Below, piece by piece: positions 21,590 through 29,789 of a stretch of DNA of 41,422 bases. A model generated the notes under the pieces. That model worked only from the letters and a program-made list of their open reading frames with translations. It ran no database searches and was not told the DNA's origin. The translations under genes were made by a program, and so were the position numbers. The DNA comes from Duncaniella sp. (GTDB taxonomy: Bacteria > Bacteroidota > Bacteroidia > Bacteroidales > Muribaculaceae), in NCBI GenBank assembly GCA_029056055.1, contig JAIDCC010000037.1, forward strand, positions 1 to 41,422, written 5' to 3'. Within the stretch, counting starts at the first letter, position 1; each line of letters starts with the position of its first letter.

Positions 21590-22027
21590 TCAATCTAAAG
21601 CGATTTCCGCAGTGGCCATTTCATCATATGCTTCCCAATCGGGGTCGTTTTCGGCCGAAATTTCGAGGGGGAGCAGGGGGAAGGGTGCAAGCTGTTCGTT
21701 GAGTTTGCGGCCGAAGATGTGGGTCGATGTGGTGTAGAACACCCAGTCGCGTCGACCGTCGCCGGTGAAGATGCCTGTGAGCACAGCCACAGGGTCCTTG
21801 CGGAACTCAGCCTGAAGGGCGTCCTGCACCTGCTCCATCATTTCGGAGGTCTCCTTGTCGGGCATACCGTCGGCGAGCGGCGTGTAGGGCCACGACACTT
21901 CTACGCGGATGCTGAAGCGGGGGTTCGTGCGAAATTTCTCTATGTCTTTGCGACCGGTGACCATGATGAGGAGTCCGTTGTCGCTCTCGGCGGGTGCTGT
22001 CCACCAGGTGCCAAATTCGGGTGTCAT
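21590..22027 (-). CDS. DUF695 domain protein
   Basis: A 145-residue soluble protein. The frame is open to 22144, but the upstream codons cover the promoter region and read as Arg/Ser/Pro-rich noise, so I start at the Met of MTPEFGTWWTAPAESDNGLLIMV. The pattern W-x(n)-DNGLLIMVTGR, FRTNPRFSIRVEVSWPYTPLADGMPDKETSEMMEQVQDAL and the C-terminal WVFYTTSTHIFGRKLNEQL fits DUF695, a small domain of unknown function. It is transcribed away from lgt. Confidence 0.75.
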   Translation of the reverse strand: MTPEFGTWWTAPAESDNGLLIMVTGRKDIEKFRTNPRFSIRVEVSWPYTPLADGMPDKETSEMMEQVQDALQAEFRKDPVAVLTGIFTGDGRRDWVFYTTSTHIFGRKLNEQLAPFPLLPLEISAENDPDWEAYDEMATAEIALD

Positions 22028-22110
22028 ATTCGAAGAGATGTATTTTGATGTGAGAGCCGCGCCGCAGGGCAAAAGAGGCCGTCGGCACGGCGAAGTTGCA
22101 ATTTGTAGCG

Positions 22111-22159
22111 CAAATTTAGCTAACTTTCTTGATAAATCGGGCAAAATCCGCTAATTTTG
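22111..22159. promoter_or_regulatory. Divergent promoters for the DUF695 gene and lgt
   Basis: On the minus strand TAAATTTG (22118 to 22111) is a -7 box for the DUF695 gene. On the plus strand TAATTTTG (22152-22159) is a -7 box for lgt, with a CTTG 20 bases upstream (22128-22131). The two promoters lie face to back within 50 bases, so their polymerases may interfere. Confidence 0.55.
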
Positions 22160-22187
22160 TATTTTATTTAGAAAACCCTTGCAAGAA

Positions 22188-23039
22188 ATGCTTGACTATA
22201 TCGTTTGGAACGCCGACCCGGTGTGGTTTCACATAGGCCCGCTCGCCATACGCTGGTACTCGCTGGCGTTTATGGTGGGGTTTCTCGTGGGCTACAAAAT
22301 CGAAGAACGCATCTATCGCCACGAAGGCGCCCCCGAGAGATGGCTTTCGATTCTCCTGCTCTGGACCATGGCGGGCACCATCATCGGCGCGCGTCTGGGC
22401 CACGTGTTTTTCTACGAGTGGGACGTCTACAGCCAAAACCCCATCGAGATTCTCTACGTTTGGCATGGCGGTCTTGCCAGCCACGGAGGCACCATAGGCA
22501 TCATCATTGGCGTGCTGCTCTATTCGGTCATCACCACCAAGCGCTCGCCCCTCTGGACGTTCGACCGTCTTGTGATACCTATTGCCCTCGTCGGAGGACT
22601 AATCCGTCTCGGCAATCTGGCCAATTCTGAGATTTTCGGCCACGAGACCACGCTCCCCTGGGGCTTCATGTTCGTGCGCTCGCGCGAGTGGCATGAATAC
22701 TATCTCGGTCAGGCATGCCACCCGACCCAAATCTATGAGGCGCTATGCTACTTCGGCCTCTTCGCCCTGCTCATGTGGATGTATTGGAAGAAGAATGCCG
22801 AGGAACGCCCGGGGCTGATTTTCGGCGTGTTCTTCTTAGGCATCTTCGTGCCTCGCTTCTTCATAGAATTCATCAAGAACCCGCAGGTGGAATTCGAGCA
22901 GACCATGACCCTCAACATGGGCCAATGGCTCTCGATACCCTTCATCATAGCCGGCATCGCTCTGATTGTGTATGCCATGAAACGGCCGCGGCTGCATCTG
23001 ACTTTCCCCGACCGCTTCCCCCCGGAACCGAAAAAATAA
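22188..23039 (+). CDS. lgt: Prolipoprotein diacylglyceryl transferase
   Basis: A 283-residue inner-membrane enzyme that moves diacylglycerol from phosphatidylglycerol to the lipobox cysteine of prolipoproteins, the first step of lipoprotein maturation. There are seven hydrophobic segments. Key motifs are YVWHGGLASHGGTIG and LIRLGNLANSEIFG with the conserved Arg and Asn; the C-terminal QWLSIPFIIAGI is also typical. I start at ATG 22188 (MLDYIVWNADPVWFHIGPL); a TTG at 22179 would add only three residues. It is followed by pheS after 12 bases. The Cys lipoproteins encoded at 29790 and 38077 are expected clients. Confidence 0.95.
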   Translation: MLDYIVWNADPVWFHIGPLAIRWYSLAFMVGFLVGYKIEERIYRHEGAPERWLSILLLWTMAGTIIGARLGHVFFYEWDVYSQNPIEILYVWHGGLASHGGTIGIIIGVLLYSVITTKRSPLWTFDRLVIPIALVGGLIRLGNLANSEIFGHETTLPWGFMFVRSREWHEYYLGQACHPTQIYEALCYFGLFALLMWMYWKKNAEERPGLIFGVFFLGIFVPRFFIEFIKNPQVEFEQTMTLNMGQWLSIPFIIAGIALIVYAMKRPRLHLTFPDRFPPEPKK

Positions 23040-23051
23040 TTCACCATCGTC

Positions 23052-24074
23052 ATGATAGAAAAAATCAACAGCCTCATGGCTGAAATCGCAGCTCTCTCCG
23101 CCTCCGACCTCAAGGGCGTCGAAGAGCTCCGCATCAAATATCTGAGCAAGAAGGGCGCCATCCCCTCGCTCATGCAGGATTTCCGCAACGTCCCCGCCGA
23201 GCAGAAGCGCGAACTGGGTCAGAAGCTCAATCAGCTCAAGGAAGCGGCCACCGAGCGCATCAACGCCCTCCGCGAAGAGCTCGAAAACGCTCCCGCCGCC
23301 GGCGCCGACAATATCGACCTGATGCGCACGCCCGCTCCTATGCCCCTGGGCGCGCGCCATCCCCTCTCGCTCGTGCGCGAGGAAATCATCGGCATCTTCT
23401 CGCGCCTCGGATTCAACATTGCCGAAGGCCCCGAAATCGAAGACGACTGGCATGTCTTCTCGTCGCTCAACTTTGCCGAAGACCATCCCGCACGCGACAT
23501 GCAGGACACCTTCTTCATACAGCGCAACCCCGACATCCTGCTCCGCACCCACACCTCGTCGGTGCAGAGCCGCGTCATGGAGACCTCGCGTCCCCCCATC
23601 CGCATCATCTGCCCCGGCCGCGTCTATCGCAACGAGGCCATCTCGGCCCGCGCCCACTGCTTCTTCCATCAGGTCGAGGCGCTCTACGTAGATGAAAACG
23701 TCAGCTACGCCGACCTTCGCCAAACGCTCCTCTACTTCGCCCGCGAGATGTTCGGCCCCGAGACAAAGATACGTCTGCGCCCCTCCTACTTCCCCTTCAC
23801 CGAGCCTTCGGCCGAGATGGACATCTCGTGCAACATCTGCGGCGGCAAGGGCTGTGCGTTCTGCAAGCACACCGGCTGGGTGGAAATCCTCGGCTGCGGC
23901 ATGGTCGACCCCAACGTGCTCGAGGCCTGCGGCATCGACTCCAAGAAGTATAGCGGCTTCGCCCTCGGCATGGGCATAGAGCGCATCACCAATCTGAAGT
24001 ATCGCGTCAAAGACCTCCGAATGTTCTCTGAAAACGACCGACGCTTCCTCAACCAGTTCCAGGCAGCCCACTAA
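23052..24074 (+). CDS. pheS: Phenylalanine-tRNA ligase alpha subunit
   Basis: A 340-residue class II aminoacyl-tRNA synthetase subunit that charges tRNA-Phe together with PheT. An N-terminal coiled coil (1-90) is followed by HPLSLVREEIIGIFSRLGF. Motif 2 is RPPIRIICPGRVYRNEAISARAHCFFHQVE. Motif 3 is FALGMGIERITNLKY near the end. A CNICGGKGCAFCKHTGW segment with four Cys may bind zinc and occurs in several bacterial PheS. It lies between lgt and nth. pheT is not in the window, so the two subunits are encoded apart. Confidence 0.96.
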   Translation: MIEKINSLMAEIAALSASDLKGVEELRIKYLSKKGAIPSLMQDFRNVPAEQKRELGQKLNQLKEAATERINALREELENAPAAGADNIDLMRTPAPMPLGARHPLSLVREEIIGIFSRLGFNIAEGPEIEDDWHVFSSLNFAEDHPARDMQDTFFIQRNPDILLRTHTSSVQSRVMETSRPPIRIICPGRVYRNEAISARAHCFFHQVEALYVDENVSYADLRQTLLYFAREMFGPETKIRLRPSYFPFTEPSAEMDISCNICGGKGCAFCKHTGWVEILGCGMVDPNVLEACGIDSKKYSGFALGMGIERITNLKYRVKDLRMFSENDRRFLNQFQAAH

Positions 24075-24086
24075 GTCAGCCCGGCA

Positions 24087-24740
24087 GTGACCTTAGCCCA
24101 ACGTTACAAAGCTATCATCGAGCGGTTTGAAGCCGAGATGCCCGACGCGCAGACCGAACTGCGCTACGGCAATCCCTTCGAACTGCTCGTGGCCGTTATT
24201 CTCTCGGCCCAATGCACCGACAAGCGCGTCAACCTCGTGACGCCGCCTCTCTTCGCGGCCTTCCCGACTCCCGAGAAGCTGGCCGAGGCCGAGAGCGACG
24301 AAGTGTTTGAATACATCCGCTCAGTCAGCTATCCCAACAACAAGACTCGCTCGCTCATTGGAATGGCGCGCAAGCTCGTGGCCGACTTCGGCTCTGAAGT
24401 GCCCGCGACCATCGACGAACTGCTCACCATCCCCGGCGTGGGGCGCAAGACGGCCAACGTCATTCTGTCGGTGGTCTACGACCGCGCGGCTATGGCCGTC
24501 GACACCCATGTGTTCCGCGTCAGCCACCGGCTGGGGCTTGTGCCGGCGCGCGCTGCCACACCGCTCGCCGTCGAAAAGTGTCTGGTCAGACACATCCCCG
24601 AAGAAAAGATTGCGCGGGCGCATCACTGGCTCATCCTTCACGGGCGCTACATCTGCAAGGCGCGACGCCCGGAGTGTGAGACGTGCTACCTCACCGACCT
24701 GTGTGCGCACTATGCCAAAAACCATCGCGAAAAGCAATGA
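24087..24740 (+). CDS. nth: Endonuclease III (DNA glycosylase/AP lyase)
   Basis: A 217-residue base-excision repair enzyme that removes oxidised pyrimidines and nicks abasic sites. The helix-hairpin-helix with the catalytic Lys is LLTIPGVGRKTANVIL; the catalytic Asp is in MAVDTHVFRVSHRLGL. The 4Fe-4S cluster ligands follow the C-x6-C-x2-C-x5-C pattern at the C-terminus (CKARRPECETCYLTDLC). The start is GTG at 24087, 13 bases after pheS; no ATG gives a better N-terminus. Its stop overlaps the next gene in an ATGA junction. Confidence 0.95.
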   Translation: MTLAQRYKAIIERFEAEMPDAQTELRYGNPFELLVAVILSAQCTDKRVNLVTPPLFAAFPTPEKLAEAESDEVFEYIRSVSYPNNKTRSLIGMARKLVADFGSEVPATIDELLTIPGVGRKTANVILSVVYDRAAMAVDTHVFRVSHRLGLVPARAATPLAVEKCLVRHIPEEKIARAHHWLILHGRYICKARRPECETCYLTDLCAHYAKNHREKQ

Positions 24741-25360
24741 CATTTCCAACCACGACATTCATTTTCATCATCGAGGTGCTCGGCACGCTGGCGTTTGCCA
24801 TAAGCGGCATACGTCTGGCGGCCCGTAAGCATTTCGACTGGTTCGGCGCCTACACGATTGGTGTCGTCACGGCCATCGGGGGTGGTACGATTCGCGACCT
24901 CCTGCTCGGTGCGCCGGTGTTCTGGATGCAGACGTGGATGTATCTGGCGGTGACGGCCTTGGGGTTTGTCATCGTGGTGTGGCTCCGCAGGGTGCTCACC
25001 TCGTCGTCGCGGACGCTCTACATGTTCGACGCCATCGGGTTGGCGCTCTTCGTCATCACCGGCATTCAGAAGAGTCTGGTGTTTGACTACCCGATGTGGG
25101 TGGCCATCATCATGGGCATGGTGACGGGTTCTTTCGGCGGTGTGCTGCGCGACGTGCTCATCAACGAGGAGCCTCTCTTCTTCCGCACCGACATCTACGC
25201 CACCGCATGCATAGCCGGGGGACTTCTCTACTGGGGTGTGCTGTTGCTCGGAGGGTCGGCGGTGCTTGCGCAGGTGACGTGTGCCCTCACCATCCTGCTG
25301 CTCCGTTGGGGCACGCTGCGCTACGGCTGGCACCTGCCAATCATGAAGGTTGACAACTGA
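24737..25360 (+). CDS. TRIC/UPF0126 family membrane channel
   Basis: A 207-residue membrane protein with seven hydrophobic helices. It has the internal duplication of the UPF0126 group: AYTIGVVTAIGGGTIRDLLLG in the first half and IIMGMVTGSFGGVLRDVLINEEP in the second. Bacterial relatives are trimeric intracellular-cation (TRIC) channels conducting monovalent cations; others were proposed to carry glycine. The start ATG at 24737 overlaps the nth stop (ATGA), so translation is coupled. The physiological substrate is not shown by the sequence. Confidence 0.85.
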   Translation: MTFPTTTFIFIIEVLGTLAFAISGIRLAARKHFDWFGAYTIGVVTAIGGGTIRDLLLGAPVFWMQTWMYLAVTALGFVIVVWLRRVLTSSSRTLYMFDAIGLALFVITGIQKSLVFDYPMWVAIIMGMVTGSFGGVLRDVLINEEPLFFRTDIYATACIAGGLLYWGVLLLGGSAVLAQVTCALTILLLRWGTLRYGWHLPIMKVDN

Positions 25361-26278
25361 CAAATGCAAAATTACAACGAATTGCGGCTGAAAGCGGTGC
25401 GATAATCCCGGGACAACCAAATTCAGGCCTAAGCAGGTAGGGACGTGCCATTCAATAAGTCGGAATATGAAATCGGGCGAAAAAATACGCGACCATGTAC
25501 GGACCTGCCTTCGGCACGTTACTCATGCACAGCACGTTAGGTGATATTTTTACGTTGAGATTTATTGTTGCCCTGCCCGGGCTACGTGCCAAAGGTACGT
25601 CCGTACACTGAGGCGTAAACGGTTGATACACAGATGGTATTTAACCGATATCTTAGGTGCGCGTGGTAGAATTTCCCCCTCGCCGCGCCCCCGTCGCCGC
25701 GGACGCGCCATGGCACAATGCGGTTCAAATGGAGGATTGACCACATCCCCTTCGGTGATGCAATGCACTGTAATTGCCTGATTAGCAGGTAGGGACGCGC
25801 CATGGCACAATGCGGTTCAAATAGAGGATTGACCACATCTCCGATGGGGATATATTGCGCTGTAATCGTCTGATTAGCAGGTAGGGACGCGCCATGGCGC
25901 GTCCACGCAGGCCCACGACGACGAATTTTCTCCCCGGCGCGATGCCAATTCCCCATTTAACATTTTCGCATAAAAATTTCCGCCGATTTTTGCGTTCTTG
26001 TGTGCCGCGGTGCCTCTTCGCCGCGGACGCGCCATGGCGCGTCCCTACCTGCTAATCAGACGATTACAGCGCAATGCATCCCCGGAGGGGATGAAAATAC
26101 AAAGCCCCACGAATTCATTCGTGGGGTCAACTATTTCATTATCATAAACATCCCTGAAGGGGATGAATATCTCATGCGCGTAGCGGGTGATTTCCCGACT
26201 TTTCTCAAAAAATAGCTGTCAGCTTGTCCGGCTGAAGCAATATTCATCCCCTTCAGGGATGTGTGCTGTAGTTTCGTC
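25361..26278. repeat. Repeat-rich intergenic region
   Basis: No gene is seen in these 918 bases. Full GGACGCGCCATGGCGCGTCC palindromes lie at 25885-25904 and 26025-26044, and half copies at 25701-25716 and 25793-25808. CATCCC-N-GGGGATG inverted repeats lie at 25744-25760, 26077-26093, 26149-26165 and 26245-26261. A CCCACGAATTCATTCGTGGGG palindrome is near 26106-26126. A second family (GTACGGAC-TGCC) forms an inverted pair at 25495-25520 and 25584-25606. The halves before and after about 25950 are in opposite orientation, so the block is itself a large imperfect inverted arrangement. Confidence 0.75.
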
Positions 26279-26716
26279 CTACTTCTTGAGGTTGTCAGAG
26301 AGCGATGAGGCGGCGTCGGCGATGTGTTCGAGCACTGATGCTGCTCCGCCCTTGAGTTTGTCTACGAAAGGCTGGGCTTTCTCTTTGAGTTCGGCGGCCT
26401 TGTCGGCTATCACGTCTGAAGCTGCGGCTGCTTTCTCCTGAGCCTGCTCTGCAAACGCGGCGGCCTTGTCCTGAGCCTGCTCGGCGAATGAAGCGGCTTT
26501 GTCCTGAGCCTGCGCGGAAATTGCTGCGGCCTGGGCGCGCAGTTCGGCTGCTTTCTCCTGAGCTACGTCCGAAAGGCTTTCGGCCTTGTCGGCTATGTTT
26601 GCTTCGGCTGCTTTCACTTCTTCTGATGCGGCCACTTTGGCGGCCTGTGCTGATACCTGTGCGGCCTGTTCGGAAATGGCTGCTGCGTTGTTGGCTATAG
26701 TTTCGTTGATATTCAT
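26279..26716 (-). CDS. Ala-rich amphipathic coiled-coil protein (LEA/YtxH-like)
   Basis: A 145-residue protein made almost wholly of Ala, Glu, Gln, Lys and Ser. The 11-residue unit A-Q-[DE]-K-A-A-[SA]-F-A-E-Q repeats from about residue 60 to 95, flanked by looser copies. Such repeats form long amphipathic helices, as in LEA stress proteins, apolipoproteins and some phasins. There is no signal peptide or membrane helix, so it is probably cytoplasmic or loosely membrane-associated. It is a lone gene next to a repeat block. Similarity to named families would be mostly compositional, so I give no symbol. Confidence 0.7.
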   Translation of the reverse strand: MNINETIANNAAAISEQAAQVSAQAAKVAASEEVKAAEANIADKAESLSDVAQEKAAELRAQAAAISAQAQDKAASFAEQAQDKAAAFAEQAQEKAAAASDVIADKAAELKEKAQPFVDKLKGGAASVLEHIADAASSLSDNLKK

Positions 26717-26830
26717 AATTGAGAGAGTTTTTGAGTGGGGTTTTTATAAGGAGATTTGTCCTCCTGATTATAAAACGCTCAATAGGGTGAAAAAGATTAA
26801 GCGGAGACGAAAAAAGTCGCAAAAATTTAG

Positions 26831-26838
26831 TAATTTTG
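26831..26838 (+). promoter_or_regulatory. -7 box of the rhomboid gene pair
   Basis: TAATTTTG fits TAnnTTTG and lies 26 bases before the ATG at 26865. The -33 region is A-rich with no clear TTTG. Confidence 0.45.
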
Positions 26839-26864
26839 TGGGTTGAACCAAAGAAATTCATGCT

Positions 26865-27641
26865 ATGAACAATCGCGGGTCGATGTGGGGGATGATGCCC
26901 CCCGTAACCAAAAACCTGATAATCATCAACTTTATAGTCTGGCTGGCCATGTTTGTGCTGCCACGCCACCTCGGCGCGGAGCTGACCGATTTCGGCGGAC
27001 TCCATTACTTCCGGGCCTCCGACTTCAACCCGGTGCAGTTAGTGACCTACATGTTTATGCACTCCACTAACAATCTGGCCCACATATTTTTCAATATGTT
27101 TTCGCTGTGGATGTTCGGCATGACGCTCGAGCGCACCATGGGGTCGGCTCGATTTCTGTTCTACTATCTGTCATGTGGCATCGGCGCCGGACTTATTCAG
27201 GAACTGGCGTGGGCCTTGACGTGGGAGGATACATTTGTGCGCATTCTCGCCAATTCCAACGGACTCGACTTCCCGGAAGCCCGCGAGGCTCTCGGGCAGA
27301 TGATGCTTTCGCCGCAGGGCGAGGCCATGGTGACGCAATACCTCAACATGTTCGTGACCATCGGCGCATCGGGTGCCGTCTACGGCATTCTGCTCGCTTT
27401 CGGTATGCTCTTCCCCAACGCTCCGCTCTATCTCTTTTTCATCCCTGTCCCCATCAAGGCCAAGTGGATGGTGATAGGCATGGGCGCGATAGAGATTCTC
27501 ATCGGTCTGAGCGAGGCGCGCGGCCTGAGCGACGGTGTGGCCCACTTCGCCCACCTCGGAGGAATGATTTTCGGCTTCCTCATCCTTTTGTATTGGAAAA
27601 AACAAGGCACGTTCGGCAATGGAAGCTCGGGAATTTATTGA
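26865..27641 (+). CDS. Rhomboid family intramembrane serine protease
   Basis: A 258-residue polytopic membrane protein with six to seven helices. The catalytic dyad is visible: Ser169 in IGASGAVYG and His230 in AHFAHLGGMIFG. The TYMFMHSTNNLAHIFFNMFSLWMFG segment supplies the HxxxN helix that lines the rhomboid active site. Between helices is a long insert (about 100-160) with LDFPEAREALGQMMLSPQGEAM, typical of Bacteroidetes members. Substrates are unknown. The last 23 bases overlap the second rhomboid gene, so the two are translated as a coupled pair. Confidence 0.9.
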   Translation: MNNRGSMWGMMPPVTKNLIIINFIVWLAMFVLPRHLGAELTDFGGLHYFRASDFNPVQLVTYMFMHSTNNLAHIFFNMFSLWMFGMTLERTMGSARFLFYYLSCGIGAGLIQELAWALTWEDTFVRILANSNGLDFPEAREALGQMMLSPQGEAMVTQYLNMFVTIGASGAVYGILLAFGMLFPNAPLYLFFIPVPIKAKWMVIGMGAIEILIGLSEARGLSDGVAHFAHLGGMIFGFLILLYWKKQGTFGNGSSGIY

Positions 27642-28503
27642 CCGGGCGAAGGCTCTGATGAGCCAAGGCCCTATGCTGCTGCGGCTTGTGGCCATCAACG
27701 TGGCTGTCTTCGTGGCGCTGCGTCTCGTGGCGATTGGTGGGATGTTCGCCACCACCGACGTGGCGCAGATGCTTCTCGGCTGGCTCGAGCTTCCGAGCAG
27801 TCCCGCGGTGTTTCTCACCCGCCCGTGGACCATCCTGACCTACATGTTCACGCAGTACGACGTGATGCACATACTCTTCAACATGCTGTGGCTCTACTGG
27901 TTTGGCACCCTGTTTTGCATGGCGGCCACGCCGCGTCAGCTTGCCGCGCTCTACCTGCTCGGCGGCCTCGGCGGAGGCGTGCTCTTCATGTGCGCCTACG
28001 GGCTGCTCCCCGGCTTCGGCCACCGCGCCGGAGTGTTGCTGGGGTCGTCGGCCTCGGTGATGGCCATAGTGACCGCTACGGCCATGCTCATGCCCGACTT
28101 CAGGATGAACCTGCTCTTCATCGGGGCGGTGAAACTGAAATGGATAGCTGTGGCTACAATCGGGCTGGTGCTTCTCGGTTTCACCGGGACGAACGCCGGC
28201 GGCGAGGTGGCCCACCTGGGCGGAATCGGAGTGGGGGCGTTGTGGGCGATGCAGATGCGTCGCGGGCGCGACCTCACGGCTCCGCTTTGCCGCCTGCTCG
28301 ACAGGCTCTCCCCGAAACCTTCCGCCCCGCGGAGCCAGAGCCGCGTCTACGGCGGCGCTTCGGGCCGACGCTCGTCGGCAAGCGACGAGACCGACCGCGC
28401 CACCCTCGACCTGCTTCTCGAAAAGGTGCGCAAGTCGGGCTATGCCTCGCTCTCGCCCGAGGAGCGGCGTCTGCTCTTCGAAATCAGCCGAAACATAAAG
28501 TGA
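27619..28503 (+). CDS. Second rhomboid family protease with cytoplasmic C-terminal tail
   Basis: A 294-residue protein. The active-site loop is GSSAS (Gly142-Ser143-Ser144), a variant of the usual GASG; Ser144 and His199 (EVAHLGGIGVG) fit the dyad. The MHILFNMLWLYWFG helix supplies the H/N pair. After the last helix a soluble tail of about 80 residues has a Ser/Arg-rich linker and ends in a small helical domain, RATLDLLLEKVRKSGYASLSPEERRLLFEISRNIK, seen at the C-terminus of other Bacteroidetes rhomboids. It overlaps the first rhomboid by 23 bases. The pair may work as a heteromer or on successive substrates; this is inference. Confidence 0.85.
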   Translation: MEAREFIDRAKALMSQGPMLLRLVAINVAVFVALRLVAIGGMFATTDVAQMLLGWLELPSSPAVFLTRPWTILTYMFTQYDVMHILFNMLWLYWFGTLFCMAATPRQLAALYLLGGLGGGVLFMCAYGLLPGFGHRAGVLLGSSASVMAIVTATAMLMPDFRMNLLFIGAVKLKWIAVATIGLVLLGFTGTNAGGEVAHLGGIGVGALWAMQMRRGRDLTAPLCRLLDRLSPKPSAPRSQSRVYGGASGRRSSASDETDRATLDLLLEKVRKSGYASLSPEERRLLFEISRNIK

Positions 28504-28565
28504 CGCATCAGCCGTAAGCATCTCATTCCGTTACACTAAGTCAATTAAGAAAGCAAGCTCTGAAA

Positions 28566-29744
28566 ATGACATCCGCTCATTCGAAATACATCTTCCGCCC
28601 CCTGCGCCTCACGGCCAACGCGCTTGTGCTGACCATCAACATCGTGGCCGCGCTGCTGCTCATCGTGTCGGCCTACGGGGGTATCGTCAACCCCGACCGC
28701 ACGGTCATCCCGGCCATCATCGCGATGCTCTTCCCCTACCTTCTGGCAGGCTGCATGGCGCTGCTGGTGGTCGACACGTTCGTGTTCCGCAAGACGACGC
28801 TGGTGATGGTGGCCGCGTTGGTAATCACCACTCCCGCCATACTCAATCTCGCGCCCATCAACCTCCCCTCGGGCAAGCTGAGCGATGAGGAGAAAGAGAG
28901 GTCGTTCACGCTGCTCACCTACAACGTGCTCCACTTCTGGGACTGCCGCGGCGAGGAGCATCAGGACTCGGTCAACGCCACCATCGACTACATTCTCAAA
29001 GCCGACGCCGACATCGTCAACCTTCAGGAAGTGGAGTTTGTCAAGGCGTGGCCTCTCTGGCACGTGACGCCCGAGCAAATCAAGGAGCTTGGCGAGAAGT
29101 ATCCCTACCGCCTCATCGACGTGGCCAATCAGCTGACGCTGCTCTCGAAGTATCCCTTCGAGGAGGTGAAGCTCACCGGCGCCGACACCTATCTGCTGAG
29201 CCACTTCGCTCTGTTCAAGATGAACATCGAGGGCCGTCGCCTCTACATGTTCAACGTCCATCTGAAAAGCATCGGACTCACCCCCGAAGACAAGGAACTC
29301 TACACGTCGCTGACCAAGGAACGGCCCTCTAACACCGCCGAACTCAAGTCGGAAGTCAAGAAGGTGAAAAACCAGTTGCTCAGCAAGCTCGGCAATGCGT
29401 TCAGGATGCGCGCCGCCCAGGCGCGGTTCATTCGTCGCACCATCGAATCGCTCGGACCGAGCGCCAACGTCATCGTGGCGGGCGACTTCAACGACATCCC
29501 GGGTTGCTATGCCATCCGCACCATCAAAGACTCCGACATGCACGACGCCTACCGCCGCAACGCCCTCGGCCCGTGCATCACCTATCACCTCAACCGCTTC
29601 TACTTCCGCATTGACCACGTGCTCTACCGCGGCGACTTCGAGGCCGTCGACATCCACCGCGAACCGGTGCCCTCGTCCGACCACTACCCGCTGCTGACCA
29701 CGTTCGTGTGGGACAATCCCCCGGCAACCGACAAAAAAGACTAA
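28566..29744 (+). CDS. Membrane-anchored endonuclease/exonuclease/phosphatase (EEP) family protein
   Basis: A 392-residue protein. Three N-terminal transmembrane helices (about 17-38, 44-66, 75-95) precede a DNase I/EEP catalytic domain. Its motifs are LLTYNVLHFWD, IVNLQEVEF with the metal-binding Glu, VIVAGDFNDIPG, and the C-terminal IDHVLYRGDFE-SSDHYPLLTTF with the catalytic Asp-His. The family cleaves phosphodiesters in nucleic acids, inositol phosphates or sphingomyelin. The domain should lie on the periplasmic side if the N-terminus is cytoplasmic and the helix count is three. Substrate is unknown. It follows the rhomboid pair by 62 bases. Confidence 0.85.
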   Translation: MTSAHSKYIFRPLRLTANALVLTINIVAALLLIVSAYGGIVNPDRTVIPAIIAMLFPYLLAGCMALLVVDTFVFRKTTLVMVAALVITTPAILNLAPINLPSGKLSDEEKERSFTLLTYNVLHFWDCRGEEHQDSVNATIDYILKADADIVNLQEVEFVKAWPLWHVTPEQIKELGEKYPYRLIDVANQLTLLSKYPFEEVKLTGADTYLLSHFALFKMNIEGRRLYMFNVHLKSIGLTPEDKELYTSLTKERPSNTAELKSEVKKVKNQLLSKLGNAFRMRAAQARFIRRTIESLGPSANVIVAGDFNDIPGCYAIRTIKDSDMHDAYRRNALGPCITYHLNRFYFRIDHVLYRGDFEAVDIHREPVPSSDHYPLLTTFVWDNPPATDKKD

Positions 29745-29789
29745 TCTTCACATATTCACCTTTCAATCGAAACCCACTAAAGACTACAG

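Noticed and set aside
22836-24071. A 411-residue minus-strand frame opposite pheS
   Set aside because: It is an antisense artefact; pheS on the plus strand has all class II synthetase motifs.
25562-26215. Several 60-120 residue frames with shared peptides such as RHGASLPANQ
   Set aside because: They are translations of the palindromic repeats in different places and orientations, not proteins.
28545-29684. A 379-residue minus-strand frame opposite the EEP gene
   Set aside because: It is low-complexity Val/Glu/His/Arg composition opposite a clear EEP domain.
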